Origin: Paenibacillus sanguinis 2301083 = DSM 16941
Lineage (GTDB): Bacteria; Bacillota; Bacilli; Paenibacillales; Paenibacillaceae
DNA: 64,000 nucleotides
Direction of reading: 5' to 3'
NCBI RefSeq assembly: GCF_000374825.1
Contig: NZ_KB895381.1
Location: forward strand, 186,001 to 250,000
In this document: in pieces, positions 35,093 to 43,645 of the stretch
Position numbering within the stretch: position 1 is the stretch's first letter
How the letters are laid out: each line of letters opens with the position of its first letter
Position numbers and translations under genes: made by a program
Notes under the pieces: generated by a model
Database searches by the model: none
The model's input: the letters and a program-made list of their open reading frames with translations, nothing else
What the model was told of the DNA's origin: nothing

Positions 35093-35308
35093 GTGCTAAA
35101 TAGTAAAATAGCAGTGAGTGTATTTGTATTTCTAGGCATTCAATTACTTGGCATGTATATAGCGAGTATGCAATCACAAGCAAGAACCCATGAACTTTTT
35201 GAAAATAGCTTGGTACAGTATTCCATTTTTCAAGTGCAGGCGGAGGATTTCTACGGGGATGTTTATTTGCCCTTTCAGCCACGGGAATACATCAGGATCA
35301 GAAAATAA
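35093..35308 (+). CDS. Small membrane-anchored protein of unknown function
   Basis: 71 residues, GTG start with AAAGGAGG ten bases upstream, which is the main evidence that it is translated. A hydrophobic N-terminal helix ('IAVSVFVFLGIQLLGMYIASM', residues about 5-25) could be a membrane anchor; the rest is polar and rich in aromatic residues ('VQYSIFQVQAEDFYGDVYLPFQPREYIRIRK'). No family is recognised. It lies upstream of a ktrB remnant and could equally be debris of the same decayed locus. Confidence 0.4.
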   Translation: MLNSKIAVSVFVFLGIQLLGMYIASMQSQARTHELFENSLVQYSIFQVQAEDFYGDVYLPFQPREYIRIRK

Positions 35309-35317
35309 TGGGGTTGA

Positions 35318-35686
35318 TATTGGATACATTTTCAGCAAGATGTTGAAATTATGAAGCGTAGAATTCCTCAATCGATTGTGATGCGAGCCTTGGCGGTCAT
35401 GATTATATCGGTAAGTGTGGTAGTAGTCTCCACCTTTATGTTGAGTTTGAGCGAGCAGGGTCTGAATAGCAATTTTATGAATATTCTATTTGAAGTCACT
35501 TCGGCCTTCGGAACCGTCGGGCTGTCTATGGGGCTAACGCCAGACCTTTCTACCTTTGGCAAGCTGGTTATTATATTGACTATGTTTATCGGAAGGTTGG
35601 GGCCATTAACGCTAGCGTTTGCGTTATCGCAAAGAAACAACCAGGACAAATTCCGATATCCGGAGGAGAAGGTATTGATCGGTTAG
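35318..35686 (+). pseudogene. ktrB: C-terminal fragment of a KtrB/TrkH potassium channel subunit
   Basis: The open frame after a TGA at 35315 encodes about 122 residues that match only the last quarter of KtrB (normally about 440-450 residues): 'QDVEIMKRRIPQSIVMRALAVMIIS', the fourth pore-loop region 'EVTSAFGTVGLSMGLTPDLSTFGKLVIILTMFIGRLGPLTLAFAL' and the C-terminal 'YPEEKVLIG'. The ATG at 35351 has no good RBS. The three earlier pore repeats are absent, so no K+ channel could form. It is a decayed gene beside the mrp operon, both concerned with cation balance. Confidence 0.85.
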
Positions 35687-35805
35687 AGGAGCTTGTTGGG
35701 GATTAAAGGCCGATTGATACGTTCATTCATTTGTTAAGGAACGCTAGTATAATGGTATATGTAAGCTATGAACCCAATGCAGAATAATTGATTCAAAGTA
35801 GTAGA

Positions 35806-35850
35806 AAACCGCTGAGCATTCGGAAATCCGTGCGCTGAGCGGTTTTTTTT
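35806..35850 (+). terminator. Intrinsic terminator
   Basis: AAACCGCT (35806-35813) pairs with AGCGGTTT (35838-35845), extended by AGC/GCT across one mismatch, with a run of eight T at the end. It ends whatever transcript crosses from the ktrB relic, or a possible short RNA started from the TATAAT box about 55 bases upstream. Confidence 0.85.
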
Positions 35851-35971
35851 GATAGATAATCATACATAGTATTTGGCCATTAAGCGATAAAATCATAGGG
35901 CCATGGAGAAGCCGACTCCAACAAGCACCATCTGAATCGGATGGTGATTCGTGACAACCTAGCGAAAAGGC

Positions 35972-36013
35972 TTGTAAAAATGACCAAATTAATTGATAAT
36001 GATAATCGTTATC
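35972..36013 (+). promoter_or_regulatory. Fur box overlapping a sigma-A promoter
   Basis: GATAATGATAATCGTTATC at 35995-36013 differs from the classical 19-bp Fur consensus (GATAATGATAATCATTATC) at one base. TTGTAA (35972-35977), a 17-base spacer and GATAAT (35995-36000) give a promoter whose -10 box is inside the Fur site. This is the standard layout for iron repression. It controls the ABC pair starting at 36084. Confidence 0.9.
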
Positions 36014-36083
36014 AGTATATTCGACTCACTTTTAACGTTTGGTCTGATTCAATAAATTGCTACAGGAATGAGAGGAATGCCAG

Positions 36084-37919
36084 ATGAAAGCAAAATCCGA
36101 GGTGTCAGGACTATTTAAAATAGCGGGAGAGAAAAAGGGTTTGCTTATTGTAGCCAGCTTTTTCTCTGTTATTTCCAGTCTTCTGCAAATGGCTCCGTTT
36201 GTTGCGGTGTACAAGATTATTGAGGAATTGCTTATGCATGCTCGCGACCCTGTGAATATCGATAAGGATTTGATAATATTCTGGGGAATTGGTACTTTTG
36301 TTGCTTTGGCAGCTTCCTTGATTACCCTGTACATTGGTGGAATGTGCTCGCATATTGCGGCCTTCAACATCTTGTATCAAATCCGGGTGTGCCTGGCTGA
36401 ACATGTAGCCAAAGTATCAATGGGATATCATACCAAAACGGCTACGGGCGAATTAAAGAAAATTATCGAGGTCAGTGTTGAGAAAATTGAGAATTTCATT
36501 GCCCATCAGCTGCCTGATTTGGTTAGTGGGATCGTTGTGCCCTTGCTAATGATCGGCTATCTGTTCTGGCTCGATTGGCGACTGGCGCTCGTGCTGCTTT
36601 TGCCGATTGCTGTCGGCTTCTGGCTGCAGGCTCGCATGTATGGCAGCGAAAATGGACAAAAGGCTTATCGTGATTTTCAATATGCGGTCGAAGAAATGAA
36701 TGCCACGGGCGTGGAGTATGTGCGTGGCATGCCCGCCGTGAAGGTGTTCGGCATTACGGCGGATTCCTTCCTGACATTCAAGCAGGCCGTGGATAAATAC
36801 CGTGATATTTCCTTGCGAATTACCGATTTGTGCAAGACCTCCTACAGCTTGTTTTTCGTTATTATCAGCTCTTTATTTGTGTTTATTGTGCCGGCGGGCA
36901 TTTTAATTTTCAACGGAAATCCGGCTAATCAGTCCTTTGCCATTACCTTTATTCTATTTCTGATCGTAACGCCAAGCTTGTCGGCGCCGCTGCTGAAGCT
37001 GTTGCATCTGGGCGGGGGAATGCGGGAGATTGTGGAAGGCAATCGGCGCATCGAGGCTATCTTTGCCGAACCCGTTACCGTGGAGCCTGCGATGCCGCGC
37101 GTGCCTCAATCCTATGATGTGGTCTTTCATCAGGTGTCTTTTGCCTACGAGAGCCGGGAGAGCGAAGATTACAAGCCAGTGCTGTCCGGAATCAGCTTTA
37201 CGGCCAGAGCCGGGGAAATGACGGCGCTCGTCGGACCTTCCGGTGGCGGGAAATCGACTATTGCCAATCTGCTTCTGCGCTTCTGGGAGGTTCAGGAGGG
37301 GGAGATTACGATCGGAGGCGTGCCGATTCGGGAGATGGGTACGGAGAAACTGATGGATGTCGTGTCCTTTGTGTTTCAGGATGTGCATCTTTTTTACGAT
37401 ACTATTGAAGAGAATATTAGGATGGGTAATACGACGGCTACTCACGATGAGGTTGTTCAAGCGGCGAAAACCGCATGCTGTCATGATTTTATTGTACAGC
37501 TTGAGGAGGGCTACAATACGAAAATCGGCGAAGGCGGCACCTATTTATCGGGCGGTGAAGCGCAGCGAATTTCCATTGCCCGCGCACTGCTGAAGAATGC
37601 GCCGATTTTGGTGCTAGATGAAGCAACGGCTTATGCCGACGCGGAGAACGAATACAAAATTCAACAAGGTCTCGTTGAACTGGTGAAGGGGAAAACAGTG
37701 CTCATTATCGCGCATCGATTGTCCACTATTCGCGGAGCAGAGCAAATTCTTGTAGTGAACCGCGGGAAAATTGTCGAGCGCGGCACCCATGAAGAGCTTC
37801 GGGAGCAGCAGGGACTATATGAGCAGCTATGGCAGGCTCATATCAGCGCCGCCTCCTGGAAGCTGGGACAAGCGGAGCGTCTGCAGTCCGGCATGAAGGA
37901 GGGTATGGATGATGTTTAA
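36084..37919 (+). CDS. Exporter-fold ABC half-transporter, YbtP/IrtA type, iron-regulated
   Basis: 611 residues. Six transmembrane helices fill about 1-310 and an ATPase domain 345-590. Walker A 'GPSGGGKST', Q-loop 'SFVFQDVHLFYDTIEENIRMGN', signature 'LSGGEAQRISIARALL', Walker B 'ILVLDEATAYAD' and 'VLIIAHRLSTI' are intact. The 'DVHLFYDTIEENI' wording and pairing with a second half-transporter are typical of YbtPQ/IrtAB-like systems, which, despite the exporter fold, import iron-siderophore complexes. The Fur box upstream supports an iron role. It overlaps the next gene by 11 bases. Its partner is broken, so the pair may not work unless this subunit forms homodimers. Confidence 0.88.
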   Translation: MKAKSEVSGLFKIAGEKKGLLIVASFFSVISSLLQMAPFVAVYKIIEELLMHARDPVNIDKDLIIFWGIGTFVALAASLITLYIGGMCSHIAAFNILYQIRVCLAEHVAKVSMGYHTKTATGELKKIIEVSVEKIENFIAHQLPDLVSGIVVPLLMIGYLFWLDWRLALVLLLPIAVGFWLQARMYGSENGQKAYRDFQYAVEEMNATGVEYVRGMPAVKVFGITADSFLTFKQAVDKYRDISLRITDLCKTSYSLFFVIISSLFVFIVPAGILIFNGNPANQSFAITFILFLIVTPSLSAPLLKLLHLGGGMREIVEGNRRIEAIFAEPVTVEPAMPRVPQSYDVVFHQVSFAYESRESEDYKPVLSGISFTARAGEMTALVGPSGGGKSTIANLLLRFWEVQEGEITIGGVPIREMGTEKLMDVVSFVFQDVHLFYDTIEENIRMGNTTATHDEVVQAAKTACCHDFIVQLEEGYNTKIGEGGTYLSGGEAQRISIARALLKNAPILVLDEATAYADAENEYKIQQGLVELVKGKTVLIIAHRLSTIRGAEQILVVNRGKIVERGTHEELREQQGLYEQLWQAHISAASWKLGQAERLQSGMKEGMDDV

Positions 37920-39192
37920 ATATTTCCACAATATATCGGGCGGCAACATACGCAGTTTAGGCCCGGCTACGTTTGCTGCACTGCTGGACGGAATTGTGAA
38001 GATCGTTCCGGCGGCGCTGCTGGTAGATATGTTTAACACAATTTACCGGTTCTTCGCCGAGCCGGGAGCAGAGTTGAATGTCGGGCGCCTTTGGCTGGTT
38101 AGCCTTGTTTTACTCGCCTGGCTGGCTGTGCAGTATGCAGCGTACACCTCGCTTTACGACAAGACGTATAAGGTTGCCTATAGTGTGGCAGCCACAGGGC
38201 GCCTATCCTTGGCCGAGCATATCCGTCATCTTTCTCTCGGCTTTTTCGGGAAGCGTGATCCGGGGGATATTACAAACCTGCTTCTTGGGGATTATGGACA
38301 GGTCGAGCACACGATCTCGCACAATGTTCCCCAATTAATTAGTGCGGTTATGCTGCCCGTCATTGCCCTGATCGGGATGGTTTTTCTGGATTGGAAAATG
38401 GCGCTGGCGATGTTTGTGGCGATTCCGTTTGGCTTGCTGCTGCTTTGGCTTACCGACTCGCTGCAGGCGAGGCTGAGCGAGAATCATGTGAAGGCTAAAA
38501 ATGAGGCGGCCAGCCGTCTGCAAGAATATTTAGCAGGAATTCGTGAAATTAAGGCGCACAACATTGGCGGCAAGCGCTTTGAGCGTCTGCGGCAGTCCTT
38601 TGATCAATTAAAGCGCGCCTCGATCTCCCTGGAAGGGGTTATGGGTCCGATGATTATGGGGGCGATGATGCTGGCTCGTTCCGGCATGACGCTGATGATT
38701 CTGGTCGGCAGCTATTTGCTGGTGGGCGGTGAGTTGACGCTTTCCGCATTCTTGCTGTTCCTGCTGGTAGGGACCAAGGTGTTTGAGCCTTTGACTGCCG
38801 TACTTATGAATTATGGTGAAATGCGCTATTCCGCCTATAGTGCGCAGCGGATTATGGATGTGCAGCAGGAGGCTCCGCTGCAAGGCACAGCTAACGTTCA
38901 ACCCCATGCCCCTATTGAGTTTGATCACGTCACCTTTGGTTATGATAACGACAAGCCGGTGCTTCGGGATTTGTCCTTCCGGATTGAACCCAATACGATC
39001 ACCGCGCTGGTCGGGCCGTCGGGAAGCGGCAAAAGCACGGTCACACGCTTGCTGGCCCGCTTTTGGGACATTCAGGCCGGAGAAATTCGCATCGGGGGCA
39101 CGGAAATTCAAACGATGGACCCCTCCTGCAAGGAGCCGACAATTGTGATACTACTCACGCTTGTTGGCTCTATGTCTGCTCCTGACTGTTGA
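37909..39192 (+). pseudogene. Exporter-fold ABC half-transporter, YbtQ/IrtB type, truncated in the ATPase domain
   Basis: 427 residues where about 590-600 are expected. The membrane domain (1-320) is complete, and the ATPase domain starts normally with Walker A 'GPSGSGKSTVTRLLARFWDIQAGEIRIGG'. Homology stops abruptly after 'TEIQTMDP' near 39120. The next 20 residues ('SCKEPTIVILLTLVGSMSAPDC') are unrelated and the Q-loop, signature and Walker B motifs are missing. The stop codon lies inside the promoter of the following tetR gene. The missing 170 residues are not found elsewhere in the window. A deletion or insertion joined this gene to the TetR/acyltransferase cassette. The product can hardly hydrolyse ATP. 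Confidence 0.88.
39137..39174. repeat. Hairpin at the junction between the cut ABC gene and the tetR cassette
   Basis: GAGCCGACAA (about 39137) pairs with TTGTTGGCTC (about 39165-39174) allowing one G-U, with GTGA/TCAC inside the loop. It lies just where ABC homology ends. It could be a leftover terminator of the cassette or the end of a lost mobile element; no T-run follows. Confidence 0.4.
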
Positions 39193-39238
39193 CAGAACAA
39201 TGTTCTGTAGATACGATGATCACAGAACATTGTTCTGT
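39189..39238 (+). promoter_or_regulatory. tetR promoter with two palindromic operators
   Basis: TTGACA (39189-39194), 17-base spacer, TACGAT (39212-39217). Operator 1, ACAGAACAATGTTCTGT, is at 39192-39208 between the -35 and -10 boxes; operator 2, ACAGAACATTGTTCTGT, is at 39222-39238 over the start point. The two are exact reverse complements of each other and their centres are 30 bp apart. This is a textbook autoregulated TetR promoter. Confidence 0.9.
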
Positions 39239-39254
39239 TAATAAGGAGGGTGTC

Positions 39255-39842
39255 ATGTCTCGCATTGTCAAAGCACCAGATTTAAGGCGGCAGGAACTGA
39301 TTGCAATTGCTTTGAAGCAATTTTTAGAAAACGGCTACGAAAAAACGTCTGTTCGCTCTATTTTGAAAGAAGCGGACGGGGAAATCGGCATGTTTTATCA
39401 CTACTTTAAAGCCAAGAATGAGATCTACGAAGCGGCTTTAGAACACTATAATGAGAAGTACATTTCCAAATGCACTGAAATTATTAACTCTGCCAGCTTG
39501 AGCTTTGAAGAGAAGCTAGATCATATATTTACCCGCCTGCCAGAATCTATTGCCGAGTATACTCAGATGCATGCCGAAAACCTGAATCCCGAAATTATGA
39601 TCGTATTGCTTTCCAGAACATTGCTAAAAATGGTTCCTTTACTTGAACAGATGATTCTTGATGGCTTGGAAAAGAATATCATGAACACGCCAGTACCTAA
39701 TATTCATCTGTTAAGTCAATTTATTCTGTTTGGTATAAGCGCTGTTGTACACGACACTGAAGTGAATTCTATGGAAGAGAAATTCAGCCATATCAAAGCC
39801 CTCCTTTCTAAAATTCTGGATACAAAGATGGGGGAGGTATAA
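39255..39842 (+). CDS. TetR family transcriptional regulator
   Basis: 195 residues from ATG 39255, which has AAGGAGGG seven bases upstream. A longer open frame from 39189 is an artefact, because it would translate the operators. The helix-turn-helix is 'ALKQFLENGYEKTSVRSILKEADGEIGMFYHYFKAKNEIYEAALE' (about 18-62); the rest is the helical ligand domain. It is linked to the acyltransferase gene by a one-base gap and should repress both in the absence of its ligand. The low-GC base composition differs from the ABC genes upstream, consistent with acquisition as a cassette. Confidence 0.92.
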   Translation: MSRIVKAPDLRRQELIAIALKQFLENGYEKTSVRSILKEADGEIGMFYHYFKAKNEIYEAALEHYNEKYISKCTEIINSASLSFEEKLDHIFTRLPESIAEYTQMHAENLNPEIMIVLLSRTLLKMVPLLEQMILDGLEKNIMNTPVPNIHLLSQFILFGISAVVHDTEVNSMEEKFSHIKALLSKILDTKMGEV

Positions 39843-39843
39843 G

Positions 39844-41157
39844 ATGCATATCTATACCGAACGTCATATTTTGCGAAACCCTTCACTCACTGTTTTGATG
39901 AAAATTAGCGTCGATGGGCATTTTGATGAACCACGCTTTGAAAAGGCATTACTGAGCTTGAAAAGTGTTCACCCGCTGCTATATTCATCCGTTAGCATGG
40001 ATCATGACGGAGTAGCTTATTATCGTGAAAATTCTGTTCAACGGCTTGAGTTGCAGTGTGCTATACGTGAGCGGCAAAATCAATGGCTGGAGGTCGCAGA
40101 AGCCGAGAACAAGCGTCCATTTAACTGTGAACAAGGGCCACTTGCTCGATTCTTCGTGTTTTACAGTAAAACGGACTTTGATATTCTTGCCGTTGTTCAC
40201 CATTTGATTGGCGACGGTGACGCGATTGCCCGTTTGCTGAGAGACGTGGTAGCTGCTTATGCAGGCATCGATTTGCCACATCAAGAGCAAGTACTCATTT
40301 CAAGTCGAGATGATTTTCCACAGAGTGCAACACCGACTTTCCTTGTCAAAGCATTTACCCGATCCATCCATAAAATGTGGCATAAAGGGAAGCAACCCAG
40401 TTTTGGAGAACATGAATATCAACAAATGTTTGGCGATTATCAGCAATTAGTGGATATTAGGTTAGCGTATTTAACGATAAACGCCAAGGAGATAAATAAC
40501 TTGCATCAAGCATGTAAAGCGCATGGCGTAACCCTAAATGAAGCAATTGTCACAGCATTTATTGGGGCTATGCAAAAAAAATGTGCTCATCCAAGCAATA
40601 AAAAAATGGTGGTCGGGATTCCGATAAATATGAGGAAACATCTTTTATTGCCCACTGAGGATTGCTTGGGCAATTTTGCTTCGGCTGTTACCATCAATGA
40701 ACGCTACGATGCCCGAAAAGATTTTTGGCAAAATGCTGCTCAGGTACGAAGCAAGCTGAGCTCAAAGTTGAAATCAGCCAAGGCGCCGTGGGTGCTCTTG
40801 AATTTGTATGCACTTTTAAATCCTTTGCTTATTGATGCTATGTATTTTGCCGCTTATGGCAAATGCGAGGATAAGGCAGCCAAAAAAGCGGCGGCTATGC
40901 TTTCACTTGATAATCCCTCCTCTACAGCAATATCTAATCTTGGACGGTTGAATTTTGATTGCCGGATGGGTTCATGCCACATTCGTGATATGGTATTTTT
41001 TGCGCCCAAAGCCCCGGGCAGCTATGTTGTGCTTGGAGTTGTTACCTTAGGCAATACAATGCAAATTGGATTTAGCTATGATCGAAAGAAAATATCTTCG
41101 GATACGCTGGAAAATGTCAGCTCAACGCTACAAGAATGGCTGAGGACGCTCCGATAA
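39844..41157 (+). CDS. Condensation-domain-like acyltransferase (PapA5/alcohol acetyltransferase superfamily)
   Basis: 437 residues, cytoplasmic. The catalytic motif HHxxxDG is present as 'VVHHLIGDGDAIARLLRDVV' at about residues 117-125, and a second conserved segment 'GIPINMRKHLLLPTEDCLGNFAS' corresponds to the DFGWG-side region in a weak form. This fold transfers acyl groups to alcohols or amines (chloramphenicol acetyltransferase, PapA5, NRPS condensation domains). As a stand-alone enzyme under a TetR repressor, it might detoxify or acylate a small molecule that the repressor senses. Substrate unknown. GGGGGAGG precedes the ATG. Confidence 0.8.
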   Translation: MHIYTERHILRNPSLTVLMKISVDGHFDEPRFEKALLSLKSVHPLLYSSVSMDHDGVAYYRENSVQRLELQCAIRERQNQWLEVAEAENKRPFNCEQGPLARFFVFYSKTDFDILAVVHHLIGDGDAIARLLRDVVAAYAGIDLPHQEQVLISSRDDFPQSATPTFLVKAFTRSIHKMWHKGKQPSFGEHEYQQMFGDYQQLVDIRLAYLTINAKEINNLHQACKAHGVTLNEAIVTAFIGAMQKKCAHPSNKKMVVGIPINMRKHLLLPTEDCLGNFASAVTINERYDARKDFWQNAAQVRSKLSSKLKSAKAPWVLLNLYALLNPLLIDAMYFAAYGKCEDKAAKKAAAMLSLDNPSSTAISNLGRLNFDCRMGSCHIRDMVFFAPKAPGSYVVLGVVTLGNTMQIGFSYDRKKISSDTLENVSSTLQEWLRTLR

Positions 41158-41184
41158 AGTCGTGAAAGAGTAAGCAAAACCTAA

Positions 41185-41230
41185 AAACCATCCTGTCGGA
41201 TGTGTTCACGCTGACAGGATGGTTTCCTTT
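41185..41230. terminator. Bidirectional intrinsic terminator
   Basis: AAACCATCCTGTC (41185-41197) and GACAGGATGGTTT (41213-41225) form a perfect 13-bp stem. T-rich tails follow on both strands, matching the convergent acyltransferase and metE genes. Confidence 0.88.
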
Positions 41231-41245
41231 TAGGGATGTATGCTC

Positions 41246-43528
41246 TTATTGCTTGCTGTACTTACTTCTTGCTAGCTCTGTTGCTTCCACCATGACGCGC
41301 AAGGCGGCAACGGTTTCTTCGTATTTCCGCGTTTTAAGACCACAGTCCGGATTGATCCAGAACTGATCTGGACTCAGCACGTTCAAGGCCCGGTCAATCA
41401 TGACGCTCATTTCCTCGATTGAAGGCACCCGTGGACTGTGAATATCGTAAACGCCAAGCCCGATTCCCTTGTCATAGGTATTTTCTTCAAAGCTGCCGAT
41501 CAGCTCCCCATGACTACGCGAGGTTTCGATAGAGATAACATCGGCATCCAGCGCATCGATCGAATCGATAATATCGTGGAATTCACTATAGCACATATGC
41601 GTATGCACCTGGGTCTCGCTTTTGACGGTGGAAGTGGACAGGCGGAATGCCTTGACCGCCCATTCCAGGTAGGCAGCCCATTGCTCACGCTTCAGCGGCA
41701 GACCTTCCCGCAGAGCCGGTTCATCGACCTGGATCATCCCGATGCCGGCAGCTTCCAGAGCTTCTACCTCTTGCCGCAAGGCCAGGGCGATTTGATAGGC
41801 TACTTCTTCGCGGGATTTGTCATCCCGCACGAAGGACCAGTTCAAGATCGTGACCGGCCCGGTCAGCATTCCCTTTACCGGCTTGTCAGTCAAGGATTGG
41901 GCATAAACAGTCTCGGCTACGGTGATCGGAGCCGTCCACTCGACATCGCCATAGATAATCGGCGGCTTCACGCAACGAGAGCCATAGGATTGCACCCATC
42001 CATTCGCTGTAAAGGCAAACCCGGCAAACTTCTCACCGAAAAATTCCACCATATCGGTTCGTTCAAATTCTCCATGTACAAATACATCCAGTCCCAGGTC
42101 ATCCTGAATCTTGATCCATTCTGTGATCTGATCTTGGATAAACGCCTCGTACCGTTCGTTGCTCCACTCGCCCTTGCGCCATTTTTGCCGTGCGCTGCGA
42201 ACCTCCGGCGTTTGCGGGAAGCTGCCGATTGTAGTCGTTGGCAGCAGCGGCAGGTTCCAGCGCTTCTCCTGAATACCACGGCGCACAGCATAGCTGTCCG
42301 GACGTGATGTGGGCTGGGAAGCCAGTCCGGCAATTTTTGCTTCGACTTGCGCGCGATGGCGATCGCTTGATTGCTGCAACGCCTGACGCGCCTGTTCAAC
42401 AGCCGCCGCTTCGTTGCGGATCGCCTCGTAACCGGACTGTCCGGCTTTAGCCAGCAGCACAAGCTCCTCCAGCTTCTCCTCGGCGAAGGCAAGTGCTCCG
42501 CGCAGCACAGGGTCCAGCTTCTGCTCGCCCGCTGTACTGAATGGTACGTGCAACAGCGTTGAGGAAGGCTGAATGAGTAGCTGGTCGGCAGCGACCGCTT
42601 CGGTCAACACATGCAGAACATCCAGCTTGCCCTTGAGGTCCGCCCGCCAAATGCTGCGGCCATCGATCAGTCCGGCGCCGAGCAGCTTGTCTTGCGGGAA
42701 GCCATGCTCACGGATCGACTGCAAGTTACGTCCATGATCATGGACGAAGTCCAGACCGATACCATGAACCGGCAGGTCTGTGACTGCCTTATAATGATCC
42801 ACCGCTTCAAAGTAAGTCTGCAGGAACAGCTTGATGCCCGGTGCTTCCTGGGTCAGCTTGTTATAGATTTGGCTAACTTGCCCGATTTCTTCATCGGAGA
42901 GCGAGACGCATAGGATTGGCTCATCTATTTGTACCCATTCCGCGCCCTCTGCCGCCAGTTCTTGCAAGACTTGAATATATAAAGGCAGCAACCGGTCGAT
43001 CCAGGCCTGGAGCTGGTCTGGACTATAGCCCTTGGACAGCTTGAGGAAGGTGTAGGGACCAACTATGACGGGTCTTCCTTCAATGCCAAGCTCAGCTTTG
43101 GCTTCACGATAAGCCTCAAGTGGCAGATTGCGAGTGAGCTTCGGCTGAAGCTCCCCTAGCTCTGGCACAATATAATGATAGTTCGTATTGAACCATTTGG
43201 TCATTTCAAAGGCAGCGGCATCCCGATTGCCTCTGGCCATAGCGTAGTACACGGACAAGTCCGGAGTACCGCCCGTATAACCAAATCTTTGCGGAATCAG
43301 ACCAAACATCACAGCCAAATCCAGGATATGGTCATAATACGTAAAGTCTCCTACCGGAATGACTTCAACACCCTTGTCTTGTTGCAGCTTCAAATTGCCG
43401 AGCCGAATGCGCTTTAGCTCTGCGTGCAGGTCTTGCTCCTCCAGCTTGCCGGACCAGAATGCCTCCAGCGCTTTTTTCCATTCACGATTACGTCCTATAC
43501 GGGGGAACCCCAGGTTTGCGCTCTTCAT
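41246..43528 (-). CDS. metE: Cobalamin-independent methionine synthase
   Basis: 760 residues from ATG 43528; a GTG at 43540 in the same frame touches the AAGGAG box and cannot be the start. Two tandem barrels: the N-terminal half begins 'SANLGFPRIGRNREWKKALEAFW', and the C-terminal half has 'LPTTTIGSFPQTPEVR', zinc ligands in 'TQVHTHMCYSEF' and 'INPDCGLKTRKY', and the substrate motif 'QVDEPALREGLPL'. It transfers a methyl group from 5-methyltetrahydropteroyltri-glutamate to homocysteine. A LysR gene of MetR character lies directly upstream on the same strand, and a palindrome and possible sulfur-type half-site lie between them. Confidence 0.97.
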   Translation of the reverse strand: MKSANLGFPRIGRNREWKKALEAFWSGKLEEQDLHAELKRIRLGNLKLQQDKGVEVIPVGDFTYYDHILDLAVMFGLIPQRFGYTGGTPDLSVYYAMARGNRDAAAFEMTKWFNTNYHYIVPELGELQPKLTRNLPLEAYREAKAELGIEGRPVIVGPYTFLKLSKGYSPDQLQAWIDRLLPLYIQVLQELAAEGAEWVQIDEPILCVSLSDEEIGQVSQIYNKLTQEAPGIKLFLQTYFEAVDHYKAVTDLPVHGIGLDFVHDHGRNLQSIREHGFPQDKLLGAGLIDGRSIWRADLKGKLDVLHVLTEAVAADQLLIQPSSTLLHVPFSTAGEQKLDPVLRGALAFAEEKLEELVLLAKAGQSGYEAIRNEAAAVEQARQALQQSSDRHRAQVEAKIAGLASQPTSRPDSYAVRRGIQEKRWNLPLLPTTTIGSFPQTPEVRSARQKWRKGEWSNERYEAFIQDQITEWIKIQDDLGLDVFVHGEFERTDMVEFFGEKFAGFAFTANGWVQSYGSRCVKPPIIYGDVEWTAPITVAETVYAQSLTDKPVKGMLTGPVTILNWSFVRDDKSREEVAYQIALALRQEVEALEAAGIGMIQVDEPALREGLPLKREQWAAYLEWAVKAFRLSTSTVKSETQVHTHMCYSEFHDIIDSIDALDADVISIETSRSHGELIGSFEENTYDKGIGLGVYDIHSPRVPSIEEMSVMIDRALNVLSPDQFWINPDCGLKTRKYEETVAALRVMVEATELARSKYSKQ

Positions 43529-43628
43529 ATGTGTCTCCACTCCTTAGATCGTTATCCTCATTAAATTGATAGGAATAAGATACCACACTTTATCGCTCAT
43601 AGAGTAAGTCTAATAAGCTATTGCCTGT

Positions 43629-43645
43629 TATAGCTAAAAGCTATA
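43629..43645. promoter_or_regulatory. MetR-like palindrome upstream of metE
   Basis: TATAGCTAAAAGCTATA: seven-base arms TATAGCT/AGCTATA around AAA. It resembles the TATAGTTnnnAACTATA type sites reported for LysR methionine regulators of Firmicutes. It starts right after the lysR stop codon and about 100 bases ahead of metE. No SAM-box riboswitch core is visible in the 117-base gap. Confidence 0.65.

Larger units (their letters stand above)
35687..36083. other. 397-base intergenic region with terminator and Fur-controlled promoter
   Basis: No coding sequence is supported. It contains a TATAAT box at 35748-35753 (with a poor -35), a strong terminator at 35806-35850, then AT-rich DNA and a promoter with an overlapping Fur box at 35972-36013. 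The DNA between the terminator and the Fur box shows the short inverted repeat CACCATCTGAATCGGATGGTG (about 35928-35947) but nothing else I can name. Confidence 0.6.

Noticed and set aside
39189..39254. A 22-codon N-terminal extension of the TetR protein
   Set aside because: It would translate the two operator palindromes; the ATG at 39255 has a strong RBS and gives a normal TetR N-terminus.
41438..42307. A 289-codon frame opposite metE, and an 830-base frame opposite the M20 gene at 45775-46602
   Set aside because: Both are antisense to well-supported enzymes and lack RBS or recognisable domains.
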